Assembly: GCF_037893015.1 (NCBI RefSeq)
Contig: NC_133666.1
Span: 261,194,441-261,258,440 of the forward strand
Length of the DNA stretch: 64,000 nucleotides
Direction of reading: 5' to 3'
From: Macrotis lagotis
Taxonomy: Eukaryota > Chordata > Mammalia > Peramelemorphia > Peramelidae
This document shows, in pieces, positions 32,451 to 43,952 of this stretch (the first letter of the stretch is position 1; each line of letters starts with the position of its first letter). Made by a program: the position numbers and the translations under genes. A model generated the notes under the pieces. It did not search any database. It was not told the DNA's origin and saw nothing but the letters and a program-made list of their open reading frames with translations.

Positions 32451-34888
32451 CACTGATTATCAAATTGAAAATACTTCACGCAAGCACAAGTACAATGATA
32501 GTCTATATGTCTCTTATGTGAGAACTAGCTTGTATACACTCTCAGAGACTTATTAAGGTTGGCAATAGGGTGATGAATATTTTTGGCCATACCAATTCTT
32601 AAAAACTATCTATCTATTAAGTCTCCAAGTCTGCCATCTGAATCCATGGAGAAAATATATTAATGAAATTGTAGATCCTTATAGTATTGATATTAGAGGC
32701 AGAATGATTTTTCTACAAGTCCATTGAAGAAAATGGTACTAGAAATGCTCTGTGCTTGAAGAAACTCATCCCTCTTCTAAATTATTTTACTTAATAAAGA
32801 TTTCATAAATTTACAGCTTTCTCTTGTGCCATCAGATATATAATTTACATAATTTCTATCACAAATGATTTGGCAGAATTTGACCATTTTGTTTGAATTA
32901 TTTTAAGCAATTTGCAGTTAAAAGTATCCATTTAAACATTATAAAAAACCAAAAAACCCCACCATATCAAACAACTTCTGAATTTGTCTGTGCCTACTTT
33001 TAGATAAGTGTAATTTTGGTAGATTAAATATCTGTTAAAATAAAATAAAAGGACCTAGAAATTACAAATTCCCCCATAACATTCCTTGCTATAAAAAAAG
33101 GAAATTTGCTAAAGGTGGGTTCATTCTGGGCCTCAGCCATCAAGACTGAATCACAGTGAATAGCCCCTAAAATCTCCCGCTAAGATTAGCTAACAAACAC
33201 ATTTTATCTCTCCAAAGATGGATTAGAGCAAGACTGTGGTATTATCTTGTTTCTAAATTGTTGAATTGAATATTCATTGACAAAGTGCGTTTCTTACACA
33301 ACCGAGAGACAATTAAAGTCTAATAATCTCTTAGATTGATACAAATTCTTGAAAATATTGCCAAAGTGTTGAATTGAAATGTATCTTCTTGTTATACTAG
33401 CTAAATTGCCAAGATGAAATGTTAGTATCTTAAGTCACTGTCAATGTGAGAAAGAAGAAAAAGGGAGACGTGATGGTCTCCTAGATAAATACTAAATGTT
33501 CTCACCCAAGGCACCTCCTGTTAGATTAGCAAATGAAAGTGAATTTAATTTTGCCAAGATGGAAGCAGCCACTAAAAAGGTTGAATAAAAGAGAGCTAAT
33601 ATAGAAGGGTAACTTATGTTATAAGATAGAACTAGGGTTGCTAAGAAAATGAGTAGCATGAAAAGCAGCCAACTTTAGCAAAAGCTGTTCCCTACTATGT
33701 GTCGTTGCCAATCAACTATAGATCTCTGCCAAATCAATGTCACGTTTAATTTATTCATATTCACTTCTCCTGAAAACACCCTTAGAACAATTGCAATAAT
33801 TTAAAATGTGGACTGTTCTTTGTTATTTTGACATGCTTTCTTGTGTCCTGCATTTTTTCAAAACAATTCTTTCAGCAACAAACTAATCTCTTGCAATTTG
33901 AGGGCTAATTGTAAGCTTTGTTTATATTTTTTGTTGGCAAGCGATTCTTGGTGTAGAGCTTTTTTCTTTGAACCTGAGCCAGTTTAATTATTAAATCCCT
34001 AAATGCTGCTAAAATGAAGTAATCATAAAGCTAGAGTTATTAATTGTTCTACAGGTGTTGCTTTAATAAAACAAAACAACTTCTATACATGAGCAAATGA
34101 AAGTACCTTTAAGTACAAAAACACAATTATTTTACTGAAAGGAAAACTAGATAATTAGTAGCAAAAAAATGAAAATTGTAGTCACTCAGTTTTACATTTG
34201 ATATTTTTACTAGTCACTGCAAAATCAAGACAGAAATTGGCATTCAATGGAACCTTTTTTTCTTTAGAAAAAAATTAAAAATTTTAATTGACTGTTAATA
34301 GCATGACAGTCTGTGAACAATAAAAGAAATACCACTGTCAGTCAGCCTAGAGGCTACAAAGCTGTAATAAGAGGCTGCACAGCCGTCAGTCTGTGAATTT
34401 GTGGCTCTAGTTCTGGATTCAGAGCTGGGACGTTGGAGGTACTTAATAATATCATACTTGGGGACTGCTCCAGCAATCCTAAAGGGCGCATAACAAAACT
34501 ACAAACTTTTGTTCTCCACTTGTCCCTGATCTTCTAATCTGCATGCATACTGTCCACATGCTGCTATAACAGATACCAACACTAAGCTCCATACCTGCGC
34601 TTTACTGAGATAGCAACTCTAACCATGGACATACCATCAGCTTGTCTTTTGGAGGGGATGGGGATGGAAATGTTTTCATAATCATTGTTCTCAGAATACA
34701 TCACCTTGGGATATTAGTTAAATCAGTGTCTCACTTTCCCAGTACAGCTGCTAACCCTGGCATTTAAATAGAAGGCTCCAAAGGAACAGTGGTTTTCAAC
34801 AACAGTCCTCCTTTGCCCATTTCATTCATAAGAGTTTCATTTACTGATAGATTTAAGATTTATCTCAAATATATGTCACGTGTCCATT
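32451..34888. other. Repeat-poor interval, possible conserved non-coding DNA
   Basis: The longest stretch in which I recognise no transposable element. It is AT-rich without simple repeats and carries clustered TAATTA/TAATTG homeobox-type cores, a TTTGTTTAT forkhead-type core at about 33918, and a CAGGTG E-box near 34054. No open frame of note. A short CAGTCTGTGAA motif occurs twice (about 34309 and 34388). Regulatory function is inference only. Confidence 0.35.
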
Positions 34889-34904
34889 AAAAGTTTTTTG
34901 GCTT

Positions 34905-35901
34905 ATTATCCAATCGACAAATGGTCAAAGGATATGCAGAGGCAATTTACAGATGAGGAAATCAAAATGATCCGTAGTCATATGAAAAATTGCTCCAAAT
35001 CATTACTGATTAGAGAAATGCAAATTAAAGCATCTCTGAGGTACCTCCTCACACTTCTCAGACTGACCAATATGATCATAAAGGACAATGATCAATGTTG
35101 GAAGGGATGTGGGAAATCTGGGACACTACTACATTGTTGGAGGAGCTGTGAACTCATTCACCCTTTCTGGAGAGCAACTTGGAATTACGCCCAAAGAGCA
35201 ATAAAAATGTGCATACCCTTTGATCCAGCAATACCACTACTGGGTCTATTCCTTGAAGAGATGATGAAAAAGGGTAAAAACATCACTTGTACAAAAATAT
35301 TGATAGCAGCCCTGCTTGCGGTGGCAAAGAATTAGAAATTGAGTGAATGTCCATCAATTGAGGAATGGCTGAACAAACTGTGGTATATGTATGTTATAGA
35401 ATACGATTGTTCTATTAGAAACCAGGATGTGTGGGAATTCAGAGAGGTCTGACAGGATTTGCATGAACTGATACTGAGTAGATGAGCAGAACCAGAAGAA
35501 CATTGTACACCCTAACAGCAACATGGGGGTGATGATCAACCTTAATGGACTTGCTCATTTCATCAGTGCAACAATCAGGAACAATTTTAGGGTATCTGCA
35601 ATGGAGAATACCATAAGAAAGAACTGTGGAATTTGAATAAAGATCAATGACTATTACTTTTAATATTTTTTAAAGGTTATTTTATTATGTAATTTTGCTA
35701 TCTCTTATGTTTTATTTTTTCCTTAAGGATAGGATTTCTTTCTCAACATATTCAATTTTGATCAATGTATAGCATGGAAACAATGTAAAGACTATCAGAC
35801 TACTTCTGTGGGGTGGGAGTGGGGGGATGGAATTGAGATTGGGGGGGGAAATTGTAAAATTCAAGAAAAAATAAAAAAAAGATTTACTAATTAACAATAA
35901 A
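34905..35901 (+). mobile_element. 5'-truncated L1 (copy a)
   Basis: It encodes the L1 ORF2 C-terminus: SIDKWSKDMQRQFTDEEIK, REMQIKASLRYLLTLLRL, CWKGCGKSGTLLHCWRSCE, FDPAIPLLGLFLEEM. Then follow a 3' UTR with a G-rich tract (35808-35850) and an A-tail. Frame is open from 34880 to 35335, then broken. Flanks AAAAGTTTTTTGGCTT (34889-34904) and AAAAGTTTTTTTGGCTT (35902-35918) form a target duplication differing by one T. Confidence 0.92.
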
Positions 35902-35919
35902 AAAAGTTTTTTTGGCTTT

Positions 35920-37270
35920 CTAATGCCCTTACCAACACTAGTGAAGAAAGTTACCCATTTTTAGACAGTCTGTAGAAGAGAAGATTGCTTTCCACTGAAA
36001 TAATTCTTAGAATTGATTAAAAAACAAGTTCCCAAAGATCACACTAAAGAAAGGCATTGAGGACACTGGAAACAAATTAGAGTTTAAAGAAGTTTTCTAT
36101 AAAGGCATAAAATGAAATAGTCCTTCTCTCCACCTACTTACTACCAATAAAGGACTGACAAAAAGATGGACTGTGATTTAATTTCTTTTATTGGTCAACT
36201 GAAAAGGCCAGCCAATCAGCATTTATTAAGCACCTACAACTGTGGAAAATACTGAGGATACAAAAAAAGGCTCTCAAGAAGCCCCCAGTTATGCCCATAC
36301 CAGGGGCATGGTCTAAAGTAACTTGGGAAATCCTAAGTTACAATGCCTTTAAAAATGGGAGCTCCAAGTTCTCTAAGGCAATGAAGAGCTGTTGAATTAT
36401 TTGAGAATATCAATGTCTACCTTGGGGCAGCAGGAAACACTTGCAACAATTTTGTTAAACCAATAATAATCTAATAAAACTCTGATCTGTGACTTTCTAC
36501 CTTTTTTTTTTCTTTTTAAAGGAATGCACTGTTGTCACTGCCTCTGGTCATCTCTTTTAAAATACCAAGGAGAGGTCACAAGACACATATGATAGAAGAG
36601 AATGATGCCTCACATACAACCATTAATGCACCAAATGTTGCTGTGCAAAGTTACTGAATTAACACATTTAAGAATGCATGGGAACACCATGCTACAAAAC
36701 ATCTTGAATACTGCTCTCCTAAGTCAACCAAGCACTATCTAGTGTTAAAGCAGACATTTTCATGATATTTCTCTTCACAAAAGTATCCCTGTTCACATTG
36801 CAAAGCTGGTGTAACTATGTTCTTACTCAGAAATTTTGAATTTGAAAGTAGAAATGCTACAACTAGTGCAGAGAATCTCTTAATTGTGTTAGGAAAAAAT
36901 TACTTTACATTCTAAAATGGAACAGTTACAGACATCAATAAAAGCTGATGACAAACCCAAGTGTGAGGAAGTTGTGTTATATATACTGTAACTTCATAAC
37001 CCCTGATTGTACACTTTCCTTTCCCTTTCCCTTTTCTGTTTCCAAAAAAGATTTTTATGTCATTGTCTTGGCATATTTTAGCATGCTTGTCCCATAGTTT
37101 TCAGATGTTGCCTGGTTTTCCCTTTCATTCTTTCCAAGTTTGCATGCAAATATTTGCACTCTTTCTCCAAGTATATATTTTTGCTCTGCAAATGCCCGGA
37201 GCAAAAATGGATAGGACATCTCTGATTGACAAGATCATACAAAGGAAGTTGATATTCCTACCCAGTTTTT
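35920..37270. other. Mostly unassigned; Mar1/MIR fragment inside
   Basis: 36195-36290 (CAGCATTTATTAAGCACCTAC, GAGGATACAAAAAAAGG) is a Mar1/MIR-type fragment. The rest shows no recognisable repeat or exon. Confidence 0.4.
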
Positions 37271-37280
37271 CTGTCCTTTT

Positions 37281-37436
37281 TTAAAAAAGGTTTATTTTGC
37301 AAGGCAATGGGGTTAAGTGGGCAAGCGCCCAAGGTCACACAGGTAGGTAATTATTAAGTGTCTCAGGCCAGATTTGAACTCAGGTACTCCTGACTCCAGG
37401 GATGGTGCTCTAGCCACTGTGCCACCCAGCCTCCCC
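37281..37436 (-). repeat. WSINE-type SINE
   Basis: Reverse copy: GGCAATGGGGTTAAGTGG ... GCCACCCAGCCTCCCC. A local change GGGCAAGCGCCC replaces the usual CTTGCCC. Flanks TTTTTCTGTCCTTTT and TTTCCTGTACTTTT are an imperfect target duplication. Confidence 0.92.
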
Positions 37437-37699
37437 TTTCCTGTACTTTTTTTTTAATGCTATATCTCCATTTTAAAATCTATTGGCACTAATAAAGTTT
37501 TCATTCTAATTGGTTTAGAAAAATCAGACATTTATTAATTTATCAAAAATCTATCTGTAATCAAATAATCTAATAAAAAGAAAACCTGAAAAAATGCCAA
37601 TTGATCTTACTATAAGGAAGTTTCAGTATACCTCACAATATATTTAAATGACACAATGCTTTGAAGCACAGTGGATGCTTAAAATGATTGGGTTCTACA

Positions 37700-37972
37700 G
37701 AGAGGAATGGGACAAGCACTTATTAAACACCTATCATATGCCAGGCACTGTATTAAGCACTTTACAAATATCTCATTTGAGTCTCACTACAATCCTAGGA
37801 GGGGATGTTATTACTGTTCCCTTTTTACAATGGAGAAAAGTAAGGCAATTAAGAGGTTTAAATGTCTTGCCCAGGGTCATACAACTAGTAAGTGTCTGAA
37901 ACCTTATTTGAACCCAGGTCTTGCTGACTCCAGGTCTAGTGCTCTATACAGTATCATCTAGTTGCCTTCTGA
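37700..37972 (-). repeat. MIR, near full length, reverse
   Basis: ACAAGCACTTATTAAACACC, ATGCCAGGCACTGTATTAAGC, CTCATTTGAGTCTCACTAC, CTTGCCCAGGGTCATAC, GCTGACTCCAGGTCTAGTGC: the full MIR order read backwards. Confidence 0.88.
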
Positions 37973-37974
37973 AA

Positions 37975-38995
37975 CTATCCACCCAATTAGAAACCTAAAA
38001 ATAGTTCTCAGAAAATGTAGACTTTTGAGTCTAATTTTCTAGTTCTAAGGTCAACTGATTTATAAAAATTGACACATACTGTTTTTCTTCCAGATTTTTT
38101 TTTGTCCCTGTTGAAATTTCCTAAAAATTTTTATGCACCATTAGTGAGTAATAATTTTAGAATTAACTCCCAGTTTGGACAAAACTTGAACTTCATTGAA
38201 TCAACAACAAAATCATTAAGCATACAGTAAATGTTTTCTGTTCTGTGGATCAGCTAGACAAACTGAACAACTATCTACTAACAAGCTTTCCAAATTGGCA
38301 CAATCATTTCTCCTCTACTTTCAGATTAAAGAAATGAACTTCACTACTTTTATTCAATAAACAGATATATCTTATGAGGTTTCCTAGTACTCAAACAACT
38401 TTTGAATTAATTGTGAAGTGGATGCATGTCAGGGAGATATTCAAATACAATGTTTAGATTTAGGTTCTTGTTCAATTTTGCACCAGGAAAAAAAAAGGAG
38501 TAATAAATAATCCATCATCACCACCAGCAGGGAACAGCAATAACTTCTCTATGCTTATACAGAAATCATGATAAATACTTCTGCACAGAGTTTGTGGATG
38601 CGTAGGGATTTTAGACATTCAACTAGTTTTTATTAGGTAATATTGATCTTTCTGCACTGCTCTGAAATTAACAGTCAATATCTTCACCTCTTTCCAGTCT
38701 ACTGCTTCTTCCCTTTCTGTGAACCACTACAATAATTTGTTTTTTCTTTGACAAGTAATCCCACCAATATCTTCTCTTCTTTCAGGAACAATTTTATGTT
38801 TTTTTCCTAACTACTGAAGGAGGAGGAGGACTAGTTTTCCTCTTTCTTTAGAACTGTCTGGAGGAATTAAATCATATTTAGTTTATACAGATAGTCAACT
38901 GGGGTCACCCATTGTATCCATTTTTCTTGACTTTTTTGTTTTTGGCTTAGATTTGGGGTACGGAGTTAGATGTAGTTGTCCTAAATGTTGAACTT
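37975..38995. other. No recognised feature
   Basis: AT-rich DNA without a clear repeat family or exon. Confidence 0.4.
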
Positions 38996-38997
38996 AG

Positions 38998-39231
38998 CTC
39001 CTAAAAAATTGTTTCTGTTGTCATTCAGTTGTTTCTGACACTTCGCGATCCAATTTGAAGTTTCCTTGGCAAAGATATAGGTGTAATTTGCCATTTCCTT
39101 CTTAAATTCATTTTACACATGAGGAAACAGGGTGAAGTGACTTGCCCAGAGTCAAAAGTTACAAAGTTTCTGAGGCCTGATTTGAATGCAGGAAATGACT
39201 CCTGATTCAGCACTGTGCCACCCAGCTGCCT
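38998..39231 (-). repeat. Marsupial Mar1-type SINE, reverse
   Basis: TTGTCATTCAGTTGTTTCTGAC, GAAGTTTCCTTGGCAAAGATA, TTTGCCATTTCCTTCTTAAA, AGTGACTTGCCCAGAG and GTGCCACCCAGCTGCC: the composite SINE with the GACTCTTCGTGACCCC-type right arm. Confidence 0.88.
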
Positions 39232-39234
39232 ATA

Positions 39235-40148
39235 AACAAATGACTGATAGTTACTGTTCTGAAATGTATATCTGTCCTATACCATACCACAGAGAGGAAA
39301 AAAACCAAGGCAGCTAGATTTGGGGCAAGAAGATCACAAATTACACAGCCCTAAGGAATGCATTCCTTTTTCCTTCTCCCCTAAGGGTTTGCCAATAGGC
39401 AAAAAACAAAAGCAGGAAGAAGAAATTTTGTATTAGTGGTTATATGATAGAACTGATAAATTCCAGAAGGCAACCATGTGGTTTAAGGAAAAAATCTGTC
39501 TCTCTTGGAAAGAAGAGAAGGATTTAAACAAGAATCAAACAAGTGTAAATCAGAGGCTAGGCTGGGTCAGGAGATGGGGTTTCTCAGAATGTAAAATCCA
39601 AGGGATGAGAAGGAAACCAGAAGACTGAGGACCAGGATAGAAGACAGAAGTTTGCTAGTAGGAGTATTGATGAAATGGCTTTCAAACACCATCTTCTCTT
39701 CCAAAATTTAGGTCTTTATACGGCAGAATGTGTTTCCTAAGCCAATTTTGTAAGCCTGTCAAGCATAGTCAGGAACCAGGTCTGCTATGTCTTCTGATGC
39801 AGCTGTTTTGATTTCTATTTGGGCAGTATAGGATTTATGGGATATTTGTTCATTCAAGGTGAGAATACCAAGTCCATAATATTACAGAGAGCCCTGAAGT
39901 GACACTGGTCAAGATCTATACTATTGAGAGGTATGGTGGTTTGATTTTGAGGGTGAGGAAGAGACAGACTGTGGATTATGCTATGAAGATTGGTTGGGGT
40001 GAGAAAAGGTGGTAGCAAGCAGGCCTTCATGTGGGTGTCTATCTTGTTGGAACCCCAGGGAGAGGCAGGAGGCTTGGGTTGGAGCTGGTATATACATTGG
40101 CTTACAATATGCTGTACAAAATTTTTTTTTCCTGGAAGAATATTGAAA
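39235..40148. other. No recognised feature
   Basis: Purine-rich and mixed sequence. Overlapping short frames on both strands near 39981-40304 have no recognisable domain. Confidence 0.4.
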
Positions 40149-40149
40149 G

Positions 40150-40290
40150 ATCCTCAAAATTTTAGTTATGGTCAAAGGCGGAACTTGAGCTGTCTGAGAC
40201 ATCCAACGATCACTCTGCTATGCGGCCCCAGGCAGGCCACCCAGCCCCATTTGCCTTGCACCCCCCCCCCCCCAAATAATAATAATAATA
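40150..40290 (+). repeat. Diverged WSINE-like SINE, 3' part
   Basis: TGTCTGAGACATCCAACGATC, GCGGCCCCAGGCAGGCCACC, CCCATTTGCCTTGC followed by a C-run and an (AAT)n tail. It caps the 3' end of HAL1 copy C; its own 5' end is unclear. Confidence 0.65.
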
Positions 40291-40487
40291 AAAAATGTAC
40301 TTGAGTCTTTGTTCCAACACCAACAACTCTGTCGCGGGTGGATCACATTTTTTTATGATAAGTCCATGGCAAAAGTTAATTCCATATTTTGTCACCATTG
40401 CCATTGCTGATCGCAACTCCCTCCTTTCATATTTCTCCACTACCATGTGCTATATTTTCTCTCTCCTTTCACTCTGACTCTGCTGTA

Positions 40488-40641
40488 GGGTTGCTAAGTG
40501 GTGCAGCAGACAGATCCCCGCCTCTGGGGCCAAGAGGCCCTGAGCCCCCCCACCCCCATCCCCCACCCCTTAGGCCCAGCATCCACCTGGCCCTATGGTC
40601 CCGGACAGGCCATCCAATCCCAGCCCCTTGCAAGAAGTAAA
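40488..40641 (+). repeat. Diverged WSINE-like SINE captured in HAL1 3' UTR
   Basis: Partner of 29297-29450: GTGGTGCAGCAGACAGATC, CCAAGAGGCCCTGAGCC, CCGGACAGGCCATCCAATCC, ending CCTTGCAAGAAGTAAAAAAG. The same HAL1 text lies on both sides as in copy B (TGTTATATCTGAC to the right, CTCTCTC..CCTTT to the left). Confidence 0.85.
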
Positions 40642-40857
40642 AAAGAAAATGTGTTATATCTGACCACTCTCCCGCAATGGTCCATCCTCTCCTCCTTCAT
40701 TCACATCCCCCCCACTTCCCCCGTCCCCCCCCCTCTCCTTCTTACTCCAGATGCATATACCCCATTGAGTATATATGCTGTTTCCTCTCCTAACCACCTC
40801 TGATGAAAGCAAAGTTTCCCTCATTCCCCCTTGCCTTCCCCCCTTCCATATCATTTC

Positions 40858-41026
40858 TTTTTTTTTTTTACAACTTTTTTTTTAGGTTTTTGCAAGACAA
40901 ATGGGGTTAAGTGGCTTGCCCAAGACCACACAGCTAGGTAATTATTAAGTGTCTGAGACTGGATTTGAACCCAGGTACTCCTGACTCCAAGGCCGGTGCT
41001 TTATCCACTACGCCACCTAGACGCCC
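40858..41026 (-). repeat. WSINE-type SINE with 16-bp target duplication
   Basis: Reverse copy; direct repeats CCTTCCATATCATTTC at 40842-40857 and 41027-41042. It postdates HAL1 copy C. Confidence 0.95.
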
Positions 41027-41347
41027 CCTTCCATATCATTTCAATAGCTCATTGTAATAAAGAAAAATCTTATTATATGAAATATCTTGGCCTATTCCCC
41101 ATCTCCTTTTTCTTTCTCCCATTACATTTCCCTTTTTTTCTATTGACTCCATTTTTATACCATATTTTATCGTCTAATTCAGTTTTTTCCTGTGCTTCAA
41201 CTATAAAAGCTCCCTCTACTTGCTCTATTAACTGAGAAGGTTCATATGAGTATTATCAATGTAATTTTTCTATACAGGAATACATACAGTTCATTATCAT
41301 TAAGTCCCTCATATTTTCCCCTTCTCCTCCAATCTCTATGCTTCACC

Positions 41348-42591
41348 CGAGTCCTGTATCCAAAGATCAAACCTTCTGTTCAGCTCCGGACATTCCAACA
41401 AGAACATTTGAAATTCCCCTGGTTCATTGAAAGTCCACCTTTTTCCCCTGGAAGAGGACATTCAGCCTTGCTGGGTAGTTGATTCTTGGCTGCATTCTAA
41501 GCTCTGTTGCCTTCCAGTATATTATATTCCAAGCCCTACGAGCTTCCAATGTAGTTGCTGCTAAGTCCTGTGTGATCCTGACTGCAGCTCCATGATATTT
41601 GAACTGTGTCCTTCTGGATGCTTGTAATATTTTTCTCTTTGATTTGGGAGTACTGGGACTTGGCTATAATATTCCTAGGGGTTAGTTTTTTGAGATCTCT
41701 TTCTGGGGGGGGGGGGGGGTCGGTGGATTCTCTCCATTTCTATTTTGCCCTCTACTTCTAGGACAATTTTCCTGTAGTAATTCTTTGAAAATGATGTCAA
41801 GGCTCTTTTCCTGATCATGACTTCCAGGTATTCCAATAATTTTTAAATTATCTTTCCTAAGTCTGTTTTCCATATCAGTTGTTTTTTCAATGAGATGTTT
41901 CACATTTTCTTCTAATTTTTCATTTTTTTTTTTGGTTTTGAAGTAATGAATCCTGGTTTCTGGTAAATTTCTCAATCTCCCCAGTTCTATTCTTTGTCTG
42001 AAGGATTTGTTTTCCTCAGAGAGTTTTCTTATCTCTTTTTCCATCAGGCTAGGTTTGCTTTTTTTTTTCTTAGGTTTTTGCAAGGCAAATGGGGTTAAGT
42101 GGCTTGCCCAAGGCCACACAGCTAGGTAATTATCAAGTGTGTGAGACTGGACTTGAACCCAGGTACTCCTGACTCCAGTGCTGGTGTTTTATCCATTACG
42201 CCACCTAGCTGCCCCCAATTTTGCTTTTTAAGGCATTCTTCTCCTCAATAACTTTTTTGAACTGTTTTATCCATTTGACCTAAGCTGGTTTTTAGCATGC
42301 TATTTTCTTCAGCATTTTTTGGATTTCCTTGACTAAGCTGCTGACTTCATTTTCATGTTTTTCCTGCATCTCTCTCCTTTCTTTTCCCAGTTTTTCTTCC
42401 AACTCCCTCATTTGATTTTCAAAGTCTTTTTTGAACTCTGTCATAGCCTGAGCCCCATTTCTGTTTTTCTTGGAGTCTTTAGATGCAGGAGCTTGTGCTT
42501 CCTCATCTTCAGACTGAGTATTTTGATCCTTCTTGGGCTCATTTGCAAAATATTTCTCAATGGTCTTCCTCTTGTTTCTTTGCTTGCTCAT
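41348..42591 (-). pseudogene. L1-type ORF1 remnant in HAL1 copy C
   Basis: Best-preserved ORF1 here. The ATG at 42589-42591 gives MSKQRNKRKTIEKYFANE. A K/E-rich coiled coil follows (QMRELEEKLGKERREMQ, residues about 58-99), ending at a stop at 42292. After the inserted WSINE come EKEIRKLSEENKSFRQRIE, then ENRLRKDNLKIIGIPGSHD (RRM start) near 41840, and a decayed C-terminal domain. L1 ORF1p family; not functional because of stops, a 14-base G-run (41706-41719) and the SINE. Confidence 0.82.
42061..42214 (-). repeat. WSINE-type SINE in HAL1 copy C ORF1
   Basis: Reverse copy; TTTGCTTTTT-type direct repeats on both sides (about 42054-42063 and 42221-42230). One downstream frame reads through from SINE into ORF1, which is a chance fusion. 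Confidence 0.93.
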
Positions 42592-43195
42592 TTTCCCAGC
42601 CTAAGCCTGTTTTTTGGGGGTGCTTCCTGAGCTTTTGGGACACTCCCACAAGGGTCTCAGTGTGTGAGGCCGTCCTCCCTCCTGGTCTGTGAATGACCAT
42701 AAGCGCCCCCCTCTGCCACGAGGCTGAGGTGGGGGGGGGCTGCTGTTCTATGGGGGGGGCCTAGACTGCGATCAGGATCTGAATGTGTTCAGAACCCCAG
42801 AGTCCTGTTCCAGGGGCAGAGGACAGAGCTGGGCAGTCTCTCTCTTCACTCCCCTCCCTAGGTTCAATGGGCTCATGCCCTGGTGGCTCCTGCTTACTGG
42901 CTCTGCCTGCTTCTATTTCCTGGATCTGGGCTGCAGAAAGACCACATTGCTGGCTGTGTGCCCTGAGGGCTGGGTTTCACATGCTTGTTCTGGCAGAGGT
43001 CCCCTCTGTTTTCCCACTTTGTGCCTGGTCCTTCCTGGGGGCAGGGGCGTAGCTCAGGAGACTCCCCCGTGGCTGTGAGCTGAGGCTTCCAGAGCCCTAG
43101 GGCTGCCTCCAGGAGGCTGGCTCTGGCAGGCCACCCCTTGGAAGGCCACCCTTGCAACCCTCTGCCCCCTAACAATTATCTGGTTCAAAGGTAGT

Positions 43196-43385
43196 TGTCC
43201 TAAAGCAGCTAGGTCATACAGTGGAGAAAGTGGTAGGCCTGAGCCAAGTAGAGCTGGGTCAGTCATCACCTGCTTGTTAGAGTCCTTGTCTGTAAAATAA
43301 GCCAGTGAAGGAAATGGCAAACAACTCACGTATCTTTGCTAAAGGGGGTCACAAAAATTCAGACATGACTGAAACGACTAAACAA
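43196..43385 (+). repeat. Marsupial Mar1-type SINE, forward
   Basis: AAGCAGCTAGGTCATACAGTG, GAAGGAAATGGCAAACAACTC, TATCTTTGCTAAAGGGG, TTCAGACATGACTGAAACG. Confidence 0.85.
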
Positions 43386-43394
43386 AAGTAGTCT

Positions 43395-43565
43395 TAACTA
43401 CTGCCTGCTGTCTCAACATACAGGGAATTCCCATCAATGGAGGTATTCAAGTAAAAGTTGGATGACTACTTATTCAAGATGTGGTAGAGGAGTCTAGCTC
43501 AGGCATAGATAGGACCAGCTAAGGTAATTATGAAATAAGAGTCTATGAATCTCTAATTCTAAGAT
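43395..43565 (+). mobile_element. L3/CR1 LINE 3' tail
   Basis: CAATGGAGGTATTCAAGTAAA, GTTGGATGACTACTTATTC, then CTATGAATCTCTAATTCTAAGAT fit the CR1/L3 3' end. Confidence 0.7.
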
Positions 43566-43599
43566 ACAAAAGAGGAAGTCACAATTATCATTATAGCTG

Positions 43600-43930
43600 C
43601 TGTGAGGCAGCCATAGTAGTTCTGTTAATCCAATGAGGGGTAATTGTAAAGAATTATCAGAGAGGTAATTGTAAAGAATTATCAGAGACTTCTACAGCTT
43701 CATAACACACTACATTTACATTTGAGTCTAAATTTGTAAGACCAAGCAATTTCTGTAAGGTATGAAAGGCTGAAGGTGCCTCAAGAGACCAATCAGAAAG
43801 TCAAAGGAGCATCTTTGGGTGCTTTATTGGTTCTGCTCATTTAACAAGGAATAACTGTAGGAAGTTTCTGAGACCTCTATGGTGCCATAAAACACTACAT
43901 TAAATACAATACTCTTTTTCAAGGAAAGGC
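43600..43930. repeat. Local tandem duplication
   Basis: An exact 25-bp unit starting GGTAATTGTAAAGAATTATC is repeated at 43639-43663 and 43664-43688. A diverged larger copy recurs about 200 bp on: TAGTTCTGTTAATCC...CTTCATAACACACTACATT versus GGTTCTGCTCATTTAAC...GCCATAAAACACTACATT. Family unknown. Confidence 0.6.
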
Positions 43931-43952
43931 TGCAGAGGGCTAAGTTTGTGGG

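Larger units (their letters stand above)
40296..43178 (-). mobile_element. HAL1-like half-L1 element, copy C (with captured SINE)
   Basis: Minus-strand copy collinear with B: GC-rich 5' UTR (43178-42600), ORF1 remnant (42591-41348), 3' UTR without ORF2. The same diverged SINE sits at the same 3'-UTR position (40488-40641). Later WSINEs sit at 40858-41026 and 42061-42214. The extreme 3' end is replaced by a SINE; target duplication was not found. B and C differ in flanks, so they are separate insertions, not a local duplication. Confidence 0.82.

Noticed and set aside
40296..43178. HAL1 copies B and C as a local segmental duplication
   Set aside because: B has its own 16-bp target duplication inside an L2 copy, whereas C lies in different flanking sequence and carries different later SINEs.
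42783..43329. Cluster of GC-rich open frames on both strands, looking like an exon or CpG-rich promoter
   Set aside because: The segment is the 5' UTR of HAL1 copy C plus flank. CpG is scarce and the frames overlap one another on both strands.
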